From DATJGS01 sp035494735 (lineage in GTDB: Bacteria; Eisenbacteria; RBG-16-71-46): a DNA stretch of 64,000 nt. The notes under the pieces are model-generated. The model made no database searches, had not been told where the DNA came from, and saw only the letters and a list, made by a program, of their open reading frames with translations. The stretch spans positions 62,001-126,000 of the forward strand of contig DATJGS010000019.1 of the NCBI GenBank assembly GCA_035494735.1. Direction: 5' to 3'. Shown piece by piece: positions 43,572-52,761 of the stretch. A program made the position numbers and the translations under genes. Each line of letters opens with the position of its first letter. The stretch's first letter is position 1.

Positions 43572-44621
43572 TTAGAACAACATGGCCAGCGCCACGCGAT
43601 GTGTGCCGCCCAGGCGTCCCTGGTCGGCCCACGCGTAGTCGAGCCGGTAATCCCACTCTTCCAGCTTGCCGAGCACTCCGGCGCCGAGCGTCCAGCTCAG
43701 CTCCGAGTCCTGGAGGAACGCGTTCTGATATCCGGCGCGGAGGGCCAGTGCCTTGCGCAGCAGCAGCTCGGCGCCCGCGCTCATGCTCTCGTTGTTGTCG
43801 TTGGGGTGGAACGCGTCCACCTCCCACAGCAGCCGCGTCTGCGGATTCAGCTGCGAGCGCGCGCCGATTCCGACGCGGAACACGACGGGCAGCGAGAACT
43901 CGTCCGTGAACAGCGTGGCCGGCAACTGGCCGTTGTCGCCGAAGCGCGACGGGTCCGCGTCGAACGCGATACGCAGGTCGCGACCCGAGAAGCCCGCCTG
44001 CGTGCCCCAGTTCGAGATGCTCGAGCCCAGGTGCAGCCCGTTGTCGGAGAGCTGGTACAGCGTGCCGACGTTCATGGTCATCGCGCCGAGCGACGAGTTC
44101 CAGATCGTCTCCTGCAGATAGTTGAACTGAAAGCCCACCGAGAAGCGCGACGTGACTTCGCGGCCGTAGCCCAGCCCGAGCGCGACGTCGTTCACGCTGA
44201 AACGTTCGCCCGTGCCCTGCGGTTGCGAGACCGTGCGCACGTCCATGTCGCCCGAGTTGAGCGCGGTCACGCTGGCGAAGCCGTTCCCCCATTTGCCGAG
44301 CGGCAGCACGCCGGCGCCGTAGTCGTACGAGATCCCGGCCAGCCACGTGCTGTGCACGAAGTAGGCGGACGGACGCTCGAGGCGGCCGATCGCCGCCGGG
44401 TTGTAGAACGCCGCGTCGACCCCGTCGCCGAGCGCGACCCCGGCGTTGCCGAACCCGGATACGCGCGCGCTCGGCTCGATCTCGAGGAACGTGCCGACGG
44501 TCGTGCCGGTCTTGGACTGGGCGAACGCCGGCGCCGCGCCGCACGCGAGCGCGAGCGCGCACGCGGCGAGCGCCGCCGTCGTCGCGCGGCGCGACGCACG
44601 GCCCGATCGGGCGCGGTTCAT
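43572..44621 (-). CDS. PorV/PorQ-family outer-membrane protein
   Basis: 349 residues starting 14 bases after the stop of the large surface protein. Signal peptide with AFAQS cleavage region. The family hallmark is at about 50-75: SARVSGFGNAGVALGDGVDAAFYNPAAIGRLERPSAYFVHSTWLAGISYDY, with GxGxAGVAL and NPAAIG motifs. The rest is beta-strand alternation ending in a typical barrel C-terminus (HRVALAMLF). In T9SS, PorV carries sorting-domain proteins. Both its neighbours carry such domains, which supports a dedicated sorting or anchoring partner. No FlgD tail here, unlike the copy at 18-19 kb. Confidence 0.8.
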   Translation of the reverse strand: MNRARSGRASRRATTAALAACALALACGAAPAFAQSKTGTTVGTFLEIEPSARVSGFGNAGVALGDGVDAAFYNPAAIGRLERPSAYFVHSTWLAGISYDYGAGVLPLGKWGNGFASVTALNSGDMDVRTVSQPQGTGERFSVNDVALGLGYGREVTSRFSVGFQFNYLQETIWNSSLGAMTMNVGTLYQLSDNGLHLGSSISNWGTQAGFSGRDLRIAFDADPSRFGDNGQLPATLFTDEFSLPVVFRVGIGARSQLNPQTRLLWEVDAFHPNDNNESMSAGAELLLRKALALRAGYQNAFLQDSELSWTLGAGVLGKLEEWDYRLDYAWADQGRLGGTHRVALAMLF

Positions 44622-44635
44622 GGCGTGGGCGCGTG

Positions 44636-47600
44636 TCACTTGATCACCGCCAGCTTGCCGATGTGCGCGTCCTGGCCGGGTGCGTCGACGTGGAAGATGT
44701 ACAGGCCGGGCGCGACGTCGAGATTGTCCTTGGTGCGCAGGTCCCACGGCACGATGCCCGCCGACGAACCGTCCTGGCGCAGCGTGCGCACGAGGTCGCC
44801 CTTCACGGTGTAGATGCGCACCGTGGCGTTGATCGGGATGTTGCGGAACTCGAGTCGCCGTTCCCCGCGCCCCGACTCCGCGAAGCGCGCGGGCTCGAAG
44901 CTGGCCGAGGCGATGTACGGGTTCGGCACGACGTACGGCCCGACCTTCGTCTGGGCCGTCGCCTCGGCCGGGTTCACGGACGCGCCCTGACTGCCGAACG
45001 TGAACACGTCCCGTGGCCCGAACGGGCGGATGGTCTTCAACTGATACACGTCGCCGAGCCGCGGCGGACGGATCGCGCCGCGTACGCCCTGGCCCAGCGT
45101 GTCGAGCTGGACGCGCCACGTGACAGCTGGCGTGTTCGGCTGATTGTTCGCGTACGTCACGATGTCGATGAACTCGTCGGGGCGCGACAGCGTGCCGTCG
45201 TTGTCGGTGTCGCGGAAGCGGAACTTCATGCGCAGCGTGTCGCCGGTGTCGGAGTGCGCGACGACGCGGAACTTCGCGGGCTTCGCCGCGAGCGGGAAGA
45301 TGAGCAGCGACGTGTCGCGCACGACGTCGTCGAACGTGACCGTGATGTCGTCGGGGAATCCCGGGCGCTTCTGGTTGATGGGCAGCACCGGCTGGTACGT
45401 GCTCGACAGCAGCGTGTTCGTGACCTGGCCGGGATCCCAGCCCGACGCCGGGCTCACCGAGACCGACAGCGGCGTGAACACGAGCGGCAGGATGCCGTCG
45501 CCGACCGGGCCGATGCCCTGGGCGTCGAAGTCGGCGCCCGAGCTGAACAGCGACGTGTGCGCCGTGCTGTCGCGCAGGCTGTAATGCGTGGCGCGCACGC
45601 TGTCGGCGGACGGCGTCGTGAAGTCCACGCGATACAGGTGTCCGCCCTGAATGTCCGTCGAGTTCACGACCTGGAGCGCGACCGAGCCCGTGCCCGTCCC
45701 GGCGACGTGCGACGCGGTGTCGACCGAGGCCGGCGTCCACCCGGGCACGCGCGGATTGGGGCGCACCGCAACCACGTTGATCGGCAGGATCGTGCCGCCG
45801 CGCGGCGTGCGGTGGACGGTGATCGCGTTCTCGGACGGATAGACCGACAGCGAGTCGGCGCCCTGATCGAAGCCGTAGTCGTACGCGCACACCGCGTAGT
45901 AGTACTGCTGGCCGTTGACGCACGTCGTGTCGGTCCACGTGTGCGTGATGCCGGTCTCGTCGCCCAGGTAGTAGGCGACGCCGTTCACGGTCTTGTGCGA
46001 GAAGCCGCTCTTGCCGTCGATCAGATCGAATTGCTTGATCGGCACACCGTTGCCGAACGGGCCGGTGCCGCGGCCGTTCGAGATCGTCTTGGGGTCGAGG
46101 AAGTTCGGATCCGTCGAGCGATAGATGCGGTAGCCCTCGAAGTCGAACTGGTTCGACAGCGGATCGAGCGCGCGCTCGGCGACGTCGTCCCACGCGAGCT
46201 GCACGCGGTGATCGCCGGCCTCCGCGGTCACGGTCGGCGTGGGCGGCGGAATCGCGAACTGGTAGTTCGCCTTGTAGATCAACTGCACGGTGTTGACGGT
46301 CTCGCGCAGCTCCTGCAGGTCGCCGCCGTAGGCCAGCGCCAGACTGAAGCGCTCGTGCTTGCCGGCCTTCAGAGAGAACGGGCCGGACGCGAACAGGAAC
46401 GCGATGTTGTAGTTCGCGGCGACCGCCGAGTCGAAGCGCGCCGGCGCGAACGGATCGGTGAACTTGTCGTACAGGCGCTGCGGCCAGTTGTTCGAGTCCG
46501 TGTAGAACAGCACGTTGTCCGTCGTCGGATCGGGATTGCCGAGGCCGGCGCGGATGCGGCTCATCTTGAAGCCGGTGAGCCCGATCTGGTCCGACTCGTC
46601 GAGGTCGGTCTTGTCGAAGTTCGGCTCGCCGGACGTCGGGATGCCGTCGCCCTCGCCTGTGTCGTGCGTGTTCGGCACGCCATCGGCGCCGACGTCGCTC
46701 TGCTCCGCGACCCAGTCGAGATCCTCGTCGCCCGTCCACCAGATGCCCGACTTGTACGCCGGCCGGTTCTGGATGGGCCCGTAGAAGCGCACGAACTTCG
46801 TCGTGTCGTAGTGCGTGGCCATGTACGCGAGGATCGCAGGCTGTCCGATGATCTCGAGGCCGGGACCGCTCTCGCGACTCTCGTCGATGATGCCGTCCTG
46901 ATCGTTGTCGATCCCGTCGAACGGATTGCCCGGCGTCTCGAGGTACGCGTAGCCGAGGTACCCGGTGCGATCGCAGTTGCCGTTCAGGTCCACGCCGTGG
47001 CCGTACACGTCCCACGTGTAGACGAGGTTCAGCCCGGGGACGGACTTGTCCCAGAACGCGTTGTCGTCGTCGGACTCGAACACGCCGTCGCACGACAGCG
47101 CCGAGCCGCCGACCCCGGAGTCCATGTACAGGCCGAAGATGATGTTGTCGTAGTCGGTCGTGCTTTCGTTCGTGATGTCGTAGTGCCAGAAGATCACGTT
47201 GCCGGCCTGCGGATTCGACCACTGGAAGCCGCGCACTTCGACGCGCAAGCCCAGCCCGTGGCGCGTCGAGTCGCGCGAGTCGGGGATGTAGTCCCACGCG
47301 TCGTAGTAGTCGTCGTCCATGACCGTGTAGCTCTCCTGATCGGCGGCCGCGCGCTTGCCGAAGTAGCCGTCCCACGAGTTCGACCAGCCCGGATCGTCGG
47401 GATCCGTCTGCCGGTCGGGCCAGTACGTCGGCCAGGTGCGCGGATCGCTGCTGATCGCGGGCGAGCGGCCCTTGTTGATGTTCGGGTCGGCCTGGAAGTA
47501 GCCGGGGCGCGGCTCGAAGCGCATCACCCGGTTGAACGCGGAGCTGATGCCCTGCCGCTCGCGGAAGCCGGTTTCCATGATGTACGCGTCGAGGCCGCTG

Positions 47601-47914
47601 GTCTGCGTGATCTTCGTGAGTACGAACGGCGTGACCCCGTCCGAGTAGTTCATGCCCGAGCCCTTCGGCTCTTCCATCGAGTGGAACACCGAGAGGTCGA
47701 CGTTGCCCGGGTCCGCCGGATAGTCGCCGACCATGCCGAAGTTCCAGAAGATGGTGCGCATGTTGTTCGCGTCGTGGACGCCGGACCGCTCGGCGTCCGA
47801 TCGCCCGCGCAGCGGCTGCGGGACCACTTGCGCATGCGCCTTATCGGGGCGTACGGCGGTCGCGAGCGACACGGCGCACGCGGCCAGCGCGACGGCGGCG
47901 AGGAGACGCTTCAT
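44636..47914 (-). CDS. large surface protein with T9SS/FlgD-like C-terminal module
   Basis: 1092 residues; ATG 47914 with GGGAGG nine bases upstream, just after the receptor stop. Signal peptide MKRLLAAVALAACAVSLATA. The long N-terminal region (to about 600) is rich in Asp, Tyr and Trp, with EF-hand or thrombospondin-3-like Asp runs (NPFDGIDNDQDGIIDESR, DTDNDGTLSRPDEF) that suggest calcium binding. A fibronectin type III-like stretch (TPTVTAEAGDHRVQLAWDDV...FEGYRIYRS) lies near 620-700. The last 90 residues are a sorting module (YVVPNPYIASASFEP, VRIYTVKGDLVRTLRQDG, APGLYIFHVDAPG). Such proteins often follow TonB-dependent receptors. It may be a glycan-binding surface partner of the receptor, as SusD is in Bacteroidota, but no SusD fold is seen. 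Confidence 0.75.
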   Translation of the reverse strand: MKRLLAAVALAACAVSLATAVRPDKAHAQVVPQPLRGRSDAERSGVHDANNMRTIFWNFGMVGDYPADPGNVDLSVFHSMEEPKGSGMNYSDGVTPFVLTKITQTSGLDAYIMETGFRERQGISSAFNRVMRFEPRPGYFQADPNINKGRSPAISSDPRTWPTYWPDRQTDPDDPGWSNSWDGYFGKRAAADQESYTVMDDDYYDAWDYIPDSRDSTRHGLGLRVEVRGFQWSNPQAGNVIFWHYDITNESTTDYDNIIFGLYMDSGVGGSALSCDGVFESDDDNAFWDKSVPGLNLVYTWDVYGHGVDLNGNCDRTGYLGYAYLETPGNPFDGIDNDQDGIIDESRESGPGLEIIGQPAILAYMATHYDTTKFVRFYGPIQNRPAYKSGIWWTGDEDLDWVAEQSDVGADGVPNTHDTGEGDGIPTSGEPNFDKTDLDESDQIGLTGFKMSRIRAGLGNPDPTTDNVLFYTDSNNWPQRLYDKFTDPFAPARFDSAVAANYNIAFLFASGPFSLKAGKHERFSLALAYGGDLQELRETVNTVQLIYKANYQFAIPPPTPTVTAEAGDHRVQLAWDDVAERALDPLSNQFDFEGYRIYRSTDPNFLDPKTISNGRGTGPFGNGVPIKQFDLIDGKSGFSHKTVNGVAYYLGDETGITHTWTDTTCVNGQQYYYAVCAYDYGFDQGADSLSVYPSENAITVHRTPRGGTILPINVVAVRPNPRVPGWTPASVDTASHVAGTGTGSVALQVVNSTDIQGGHLYRVDFTTPSADSVRATHYSLRDSTAHTSLFSSGADFDAQGIGPVGDGILPLVFTPLSVSVSPASGWDPGQVTNTLLSSTYQPVLPINQKRPGFPDDITVTFDDVVRDTSLLIFPLAAKPAKFRVVAHSDTGDTLRMKFRFRDTDNDGTLSRPDEFIDIVTYANNQPNTPAVTWRVQLDTLGQGVRGAIRPPRLGDVYQLKTIRPFGPRDVFTFGSQGASVNPAEATAQTKVGPYVVPNPYIASASFEPARFAESGRGERRLEFRNIPINATVRIYTVKGDLVRTLRQDGSSAGIVPWDLRTKDNLDVAPGLYIFHVDAPGQDAHIGKLAVIK

Positions 47915-47915
47915 C

Positions 47916-50627
47916 TCAGTCGCCTCCCTTCGAACGCAGCGAGACGCCGACTTCGATGCGCCGCGGCGGATAGAAGCGCGTGGGATCGGCGAGCGTGGTC
48001 TGATCGCGGGCCGGATCGCGGGAGTAATAGGGGCTGCCGGACGTGTCGAACACGAGACCGTTGTTGTAACGCTGATCGAGCACGTTGAACACGCGCAGAA
48101 ACACCGTGGCCGGAATGGCGCCGAGGAACACATAGCGTTCGCCGCGCACGTCGAGGATGGCCGAACTGGGCTTGCGCCCCGAGTTCGCCTCGAGCCCGTT
48201 GCCGAAGCCCGTGGTCGTCGCGGGCGTGTACGGCTGGCCGCTGGCGACTTTCAGCACACCGCTCATCGAGTATCGGTCCGCGTGCCCCATCGTGACGGTG
48301 AGGTTCAGCGTGTGGCGCTGGTCCCAATTGAACGGCACCGAGCGCGGGCGCGGGTCCTCGCCGTTCGAAGCGCGCGTCGCGGTCTCGTACGGGTCGCTCG
48401 CGTCGCCCTGCGCGGACTGCCACGTGTAGTCCAGCGTCGTCGTCACGAACGGGCTGCGCCGGCTCGCCGACAGCGTGAAGCCGATGACGTTCCCGAAGTC
48501 GACGTTCGTGAGCCGCGCGTACGTCGCGTCGTTGTACGTGTCGATGAACTCGACGCCGAGCAGATCGCGGATGTCCTTGAAGAACAGGTTCGCGTCCACG
48601 CCGATGTCGTCGGTGATCGACTGCTTGTAGCCGAACTGGTACTGCACGGTGCGCTGCGGCCGGACGTCCGGGTTGCCGAGGACGCCGTACGTGATGTTTC
48701 CGGCCGCGAGATCCTTGAGCACACCGTAGTCCGAGTTTCCGTAGATCTGGCCCAGCTCGGGCATCTGGTAGAAGTGACCGTACGCGAAGTACACGGCGGA
48801 GCGATCCGTCACCGGATACGAGACGCCGACGCGCGGCGACAAGGAGAGCTTGTGCGTAGTCGCGCGCGGCTCCGACAGGGGTGAACCGGCGATGGCGTTC
48901 GCCGGGTTTGCGAGATCGCTCGGCAGCGTCGCGCGCGGGTTGAAATATTCGAAGCGCACTCCGGCACGAATGCGCACGTCGTTGAACTCGATCTCGTCCT
49001 GCGCGAAGGCAGATGTGATGAATGGGCGGTACTCGAGGACGCCGGGGAACGACGGCGGCTCGTCGATATGTCGTTGGATGGGCCCATTTGATCCATTTTG
49101 CGTGATCACGCCGGGGCTGCCGAACTGGACGTGCGGCCACTCGTATTCGATACCGAGCTTGATCTGCTGGTCACGGCGGATCTGGCTCGTGAACGACGAT
49201 TTGAACACGGCGCCATTCGTGTTCTGCGTGCTGCGCCCGAAGTCCACGCCCTGTGTATTGAGGCCGTCGATGAAGTTCCGGTCTCCCGTCGGCTGCCCCG
49301 CCAGGTCGTAGCGCGGGTCATTGAGGTCGTCGTACTTCATCTGGCGCCGGTCGAAGTAGTTCTGGCGGAGGCTCGCGCTCATGAACGTCTTCGGCGAGAT
49401 CGTCTGCGTCACGTCGAGCCCGTGCACGAGCGAGCGCGTGTGCGACGGAACTTCGGCGTCGGGAACGAGCCGGTCCGCGAACACGACGTCCTGCTGGTCC
49501 GTCCAGTCGGGAATCACCTGGTAGCTGAGTTCGGTCGACTTCAGGGAATGGTTCGTGACCTTCGCGAGCCCCGACCACTCATTCGTCCAACCGAGCGGAA
49601 CCGCCTCGCCGTCGCCGTCGGGGTTCATCAGCTTGGTCTGAACGCCACCCGGTTGGTAGATGGCCCACGGCGTATACATGCGCCGCCCGTAGACCGGATC
49701 GTGGGCCGTGTAGTGGCGTGCGCTCACGATGAAGTTCGTCTTGCCGAACGGAATCGGCCCACTCGCGCCGATCTGATAGTTCTGGAGCCCGTACGGGCGC
49801 AGCTCGTTTGGCACGGTCTGGAACACATCGGGGATCCCGAACGGGTTCGAGAACAGCGGCACGCCCAGCCCGCGCCGCACGCCGTCGAACACGTACGCCC
49901 CGTCATAGGTCTCGAGGTTCCACTGGAACGTGTCGGTGCCGCGCTTCAGCACCGCGTTCACGACGCCGCTCATGGCCTGGCCGTACTCGGCGTCGAACGT
50001 ACCGGTGACGACCTGCACCTCCTCGATCAGCGAGCGGTCGATGTTCAGGCTGTTGCGGTTGTCGAACGGGTTGTTCACGGTGACCCCGTCGACCTGGAAC
50101 TGCACTTCGCCGAGGCGCCCGCCGAGGAAGTGCCCGTCCACCACGCCGGCCTGCAGGTTCACGACCTCCTGCAGATTCTGCACCGGCAGTTTGGCGATCT
50201 GGTCGGAGCGCACGGACGCCAGGCTGCTCGTGAGCTTCAAGTCCACGACCGGGCGCTTCGCGCTGACGACGACTTCCTGCACCGCGATCGGCGCCTCCGT
50301 CAGCGTCACGTTCACGTACGCGGTGTTGTCCGCGGACACGACGACGCCCTGCACGAGCTGCGCCTGATAGCCGAGCAGGCTGACGCGTACGTCGTACGTG
50401 CCGGACGGGACCTGCTGGATCGTGAAGCGGCCGTCGGCGTCGGTCGCGGCGCCGACGCGCAACGCCGGGATCGCGACGTTCACGGCGACGAGCGGCTGCT
50501 TCTTCGCGTCCACGATGAGGCCGGACAGCTTGCCGGTCGTGCTGGCGACGGCGCTGCCCGAGACGATCGCGAGCACGCCGCACGCTCCGGCGATGGCCCG
50601 CGGCACGCATATCGCCCAACGCCGCAT
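47916..50627 (-). CDS. TonB-dependent receptor with carboxypeptidase-regulatory-like plug extension
   Basis: About 903 residues from ATG 50627 (GTG 50648 is possible; neither has a clear ribosome site). Signal peptide, then a CarboxypepD_reg-like domain (about 37-118: GKLSGLIVDAKKQPLVAVNVAIPALRVGAATDADGRFTIQQVPSGTYDVRVSLLGYQ). The plug follows with a TonB-box-like EVVVSAKRP, VVNLQAGVVDGHFLGGRLGEVQFQVDGVTVNNPFDN and AEYGQAMSGVVNAVLKRGTD. The beta-barrel runs to the C-terminus. It imports a large ligand across the outer membrane using TonB. At the head of the glycan block it may take up oligosaccharides, though no SusD partner is present. Confidence 0.9.
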   Translation of the reverse strand: MRRWAICVPRAIAGACGVLAIVSGSAVASTTGKLSGLIVDAKKQPLVAVNVAIPALRVGAATDADGRFTIQQVPSGTYDVRVSLLGYQAQLVQGVVVSADNTAYVNVTLTEAPIAVQEVVVSAKRPVVDLKLTSSLASVRSDQIAKLPVQNLQEVVNLQAGVVDGHFLGGRLGEVQFQVDGVTVNNPFDNRNSLNIDRSLIEEVQVVTGTFDAEYGQAMSGVVNAVLKRGTDTFQWNLETYDGAYVFDGVRRGLGVPLFSNPFGIPDVFQTVPNELRPYGLQNYQIGASGPIPFGKTNFIVSARHYTAHDPVYGRRMYTPWAIYQPGGVQTKLMNPDGDGEAVPLGWTNEWSGLAKVTNHSLKSTELSYQVIPDWTDQQDVVFADRLVPDAEVPSHTRSLVHGLDVTQTISPKTFMSASLRQNYFDRRQMKYDDLNDPRYDLAGQPTGDRNFIDGLNTQGVDFGRSTQNTNGAVFKSSFTSQIRRDQQIKLGIEYEWPHVQFGSPGVITQNGSNGPIQRHIDEPPSFPGVLEYRPFITSAFAQDEIEFNDVRIRAGVRFEYFNPRATLPSDLANPANAIAGSPLSEPRATTHKLSLSPRVGVSYPVTDRSAVYFAYGHFYQMPELGQIYGNSDYGVLKDLAAGNITYGVLGNPDVRPQRTVQYQFGYKQSITDDIGVDANLFFKDIRDLLGVEFIDTYNDATYARLTNVDFGNVIGFTLSASRRSPFVTTTLDYTWQSAQGDASDPYETATRASNGEDPRPRSVPFNWDQRHTLNLTVTMGHADRYSMSGVLKVASGQPYTPATTTGFGNGLEANSGRKPSSAILDVRGERYVFLGAIPATVFLRVFNVLDQRYNNGLVFDTSGSPYYSRDPARDQTTLADPTRFYPPRRIEVGVSLRSKGGD

Positions 50628-50676
50628 GTGATGGATGCCTGGTCTCACTGGGAATGGTTTCGCGACTGGGGACGCC

Positions 50677-50705
50677 GGTGGGGCGGGCGCGAAGCCCGCC
50701 CCACC
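50677..50705 (-). terminator. GC-rich hairpin after the CBM9 gene
   Basis: A perfect 12-bp stem (GGTGGGGCGGGC with its complement) around GCGAA, 20 bases past the CBM9 stop (50725) and before the receptor start. There is no U-run on either side, so it may attenuate or stabilise mRNA rather than end transcription fully. Confidence 0.5.
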
Positions 50706-50724
50706 CGTCCATGAGAGAGGAACG

Positions 50725-52629
50725 CTACCTCACGAGCAGCATCTTGCCCGGCAGGTTCGCGGTCTCCTTTCGAGTCGTGGGATCGACGACGTGGATTCGG
50801 TACAGGTACAGGCCCGGATGCAGGCCGATGGACGTGAACGGCGTGGTGATCTGCCCCGCGGCCTGCAGCCCCTGGGGCCGGCTCGCCACGCGGCGGCCTG
50901 CAAGATCGAAGACCTCGAGCGTGACCTCGCTGGCCCGAGGCAATGTATAGCGGATCAGCGTCGCGCTGCGGAATGGATTCGGCGAGTTGCCGAGCAACTC
51001 GAAGCGTGTGGGCGCGGCCACACCGCCTTCCACCGCCGTCACGAACGTGTTCGGATCGAGGTACGCGTCGGCCGGGCAGCAGTCGTTCTCGTACTGTCGA
51101 TACCACCACGTGCGCGTCGCGTAGCTGTCGGTGAACGGCGTGAACGAGTCGCCGTCGAGCAGGTTGATGCCGAGCCACAGCCAGCCGTCGCCCAGGCCCG
51201 GCGGATAGCCGAGCTTCGTGAGATCGATGGCCATCTCCGCTTGATACCCGGTGTCCGCCTGCTGGCCGAGCGTGTCCACCGTCGTGCCCGGCTTCAGCGT
51301 GAGCGCGCAACGCACCGCGCCCAACGTGTCTCTCAGGTAGGGCAGGTTGTCCTGCGCGAGCAGATTGCCGCTCGGGCCGACCTGGAACGACGCGCGCCAC
51401 GTCCACAGATTGTGGTCGGACCAGCGCTTCACGCGGTCGGTCAGCGTGACGATGAAGCCGTCCCAGCGATTGACGTCGGCGACGTACTGGACGACCTGAT
51501 CGGGCACGTCGAAGCCGAGGTACAGCGTGTCGGCCTTGAAGAACATGCGCACGGTCGCGTCCGCCGTGTCGATGATCGCGGCCTGGCTCGCGTTCACGTC
51601 GGGCTGGAACTCGCCCGAACGCCACGGACCGACGCCGCCGTACGAATTGCGCAGCGCGTCGCTGCCGTAGCGAATGTGCAGCGGCGGCGCCAGGTTCCAC
51701 ACCTGTTCGTTCATCGCGCCGTCGATCGCCGGCGACGGCCAGCCTCCGGCGTTCGCGATGCGGATGTCGGGACTGATGAGTGGCGCGGCCCCCGAGTTGA
51801 TCGTCACGTCGGAGCGCGAATACAGATGCAGCTCGTCGTACCAGGCCGCGTTGCCCCACGGACTCTGGATCCACGTGCGGTTGACGCTGAACTTGCTGAG
51901 GTTGATCGGCCACATCCAGTCGGTGTCGTAGATCGACAGGTTGAACTCGACGATGTCACCGCCCGGCCGCGTCACGTCGTAACCCTGCGCGCCCAGGTCG
52001 AAGCGCATCTCGACCGTGTAGCCCGTGTCGTTCGCGGCGTCCGAATTGGAGATGCCGTGCACCTTCGTGCGCGCGTCCCACGCGGCGATCTGCGCGGCGG
52101 TGCGCGGCGTGCTGCACGTATCCTGTCCCCACTTGCCGCGGAAGCACGGCTCGATGCCGGGATTCAGCGCGATCAGCGTGTCGACCGGATACCACCACGA
52201 ATAGAAGTACTCGGAAGGCGGCGACGGCCGATCGGGGACCGTGTGGTCCTTGAGCGACATGAGCAGCCCGTCGAAGCGGTTGAAGTCCTTGGAGCCGCCG
52301 ATCGACTGATCGGGGATGGTCGCGCCCATGTACAGCTGGTTGCCGACCACGAGGAACTTCACGATGGCGAACGTGCTGTCCTTCGCGAGCTTTCCGCCCT
52401 CTTCCTTCCAGCCGCTGCCCGGGATCCCGTTCTCGACACCGTAGCGGATGATCACCGAGTCGGCGTGCGCCCAGGCCGGCTCGTCGAGCACACCGTCGAG
52501 CGTGATGGGCTGCCCCGCGGTGGTGCGGGCCCACACCGCGTCGAGTCGCGGTCCCTGAGCCGCCGAGGCCATGCCGGCCACGCCGAGCGTCGCCGCCAGC
52601 AGCAGCGCGCCCACCATCATGGGTCTCAT
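50725..52629 (-). CDS. surface protein with two CBM9-like domains and a C-terminal sorting domain
   Basis: 634 residues; ATG 52629 with GGAAGGAGG upstream. Signal peptide MRPMMVGALLLAATLGVAGMASA. Two CBM9/DOMON-like beta-sandwich modules: about 27-240 (PITLDGVLDEPAWAHADSVIIRYG, FNRFDGLLMSL, YTVEMRFDLGAQGYDVTRPGG) and 265-500 (SPAIDGAMNEQVWNLAPPLHI, VNRWDGFIVTLTDRVKRW, YQAEMAIDLTKLGYPPG). The last 95 residues are a T9SS-type module (FELLGNSPNPFRSATLIRYTLP, LEVFDLAGRRVASRP, HPGLYLYRIHV). CBM9 domains bind sugar chain ends, so this is a likely surface glycan-binding protein placed before the receptor. Confidence 0.8.
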   Translation of the reverse strand: MRPMMVGALLLAATLGVAGMASAAQGPRLDAVWARTTAGQPITLDGVLDEPAWAHADSVIIRYGVENGIPGSGWKEEGGKLAKDSTFAIVKFLVVGNQLYMGATIPDQSIGGSKDFNRFDGLLMSLKDHTVPDRPSPPSEYFYSWWYPVDTLIALNPGIEPCFRGKWGQDTCSTPRTAAQIAAWDARTKVHGISNSDAANDTGYTVEMRFDLGAQGYDVTRPGGDIVEFNLSIYDTDWMWPINLSKFSVNRTWIQSPWGNAAWYDELHLYSRSDVTINSGAAPLISPDIRIANAGGWPSPAIDGAMNEQVWNLAPPLHIRYGSDALRNSYGGVGPWRSGEFQPDVNASQAAIIDTADATVRMFFKADTLYLGFDVPDQVVQYVADVNRWDGFIVTLTDRVKRWSDHNLWTWRASFQVGPSGNLLAQDNLPYLRDTLGAVRCALTLKPGTTVDTLGQQADTGYQAEMAIDLTKLGYPPGLGDGWLWLGINLLDGDSFTPFTDSYATRTWWYRQYENDCCPADAYLDPNTFVTAVEGGVAAPTRFELLGNSPNPFRSATLIRYTLPRASEVTLEVFDLAGRRVASRPQGLQAAGQITTPFTSIGLHPGLYLYRIHVVDPTTRKETANLPGKMLLVR

Positions 52630-52702
52630 GTGGAACCTCCTTCCGTGCGGCCCAGCCCGCCGTGCGCCACTCCTCACCGGCATCGCGTGAACCGAGAAAC
52701 GA

Positions 52703-52733
52703 ACGGCCACCGCCGTATGGGGGCGATGGCCGT
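52703..52733 (-). terminator. intrinsic terminator-like hairpin
   Basis: ACGGCCA-c-CGCC pairs with GGCG-a-TGGCCGT around a seven-base loop, one mismatch. The minus-strand tail reads TCGTTTCTC. It lies 28 bases past the stop of the exported protein gene (52762) and before the CBM9 gene, so the two may be separate transcripts. Confidence 0.65.
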
Positions 52734-52761
52734 CCGTGAACGTTGCGTGTCCTCCTCGAGG

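Noticed and set aside
43572..47375. apparent 1267-residue protein ending in the PorV-like sequence
   Set aside because: The first 900 codons are an out-of-frame reading of the surface protein; the PorV-like gene has its own signal peptide at 44621.
44633..48088. 1151-codon open frame antisense to the large surface protein
   Set aside because: Shadow frame; composition is Arg/Val/His-biased and it spans a gene boundary on the other strand.
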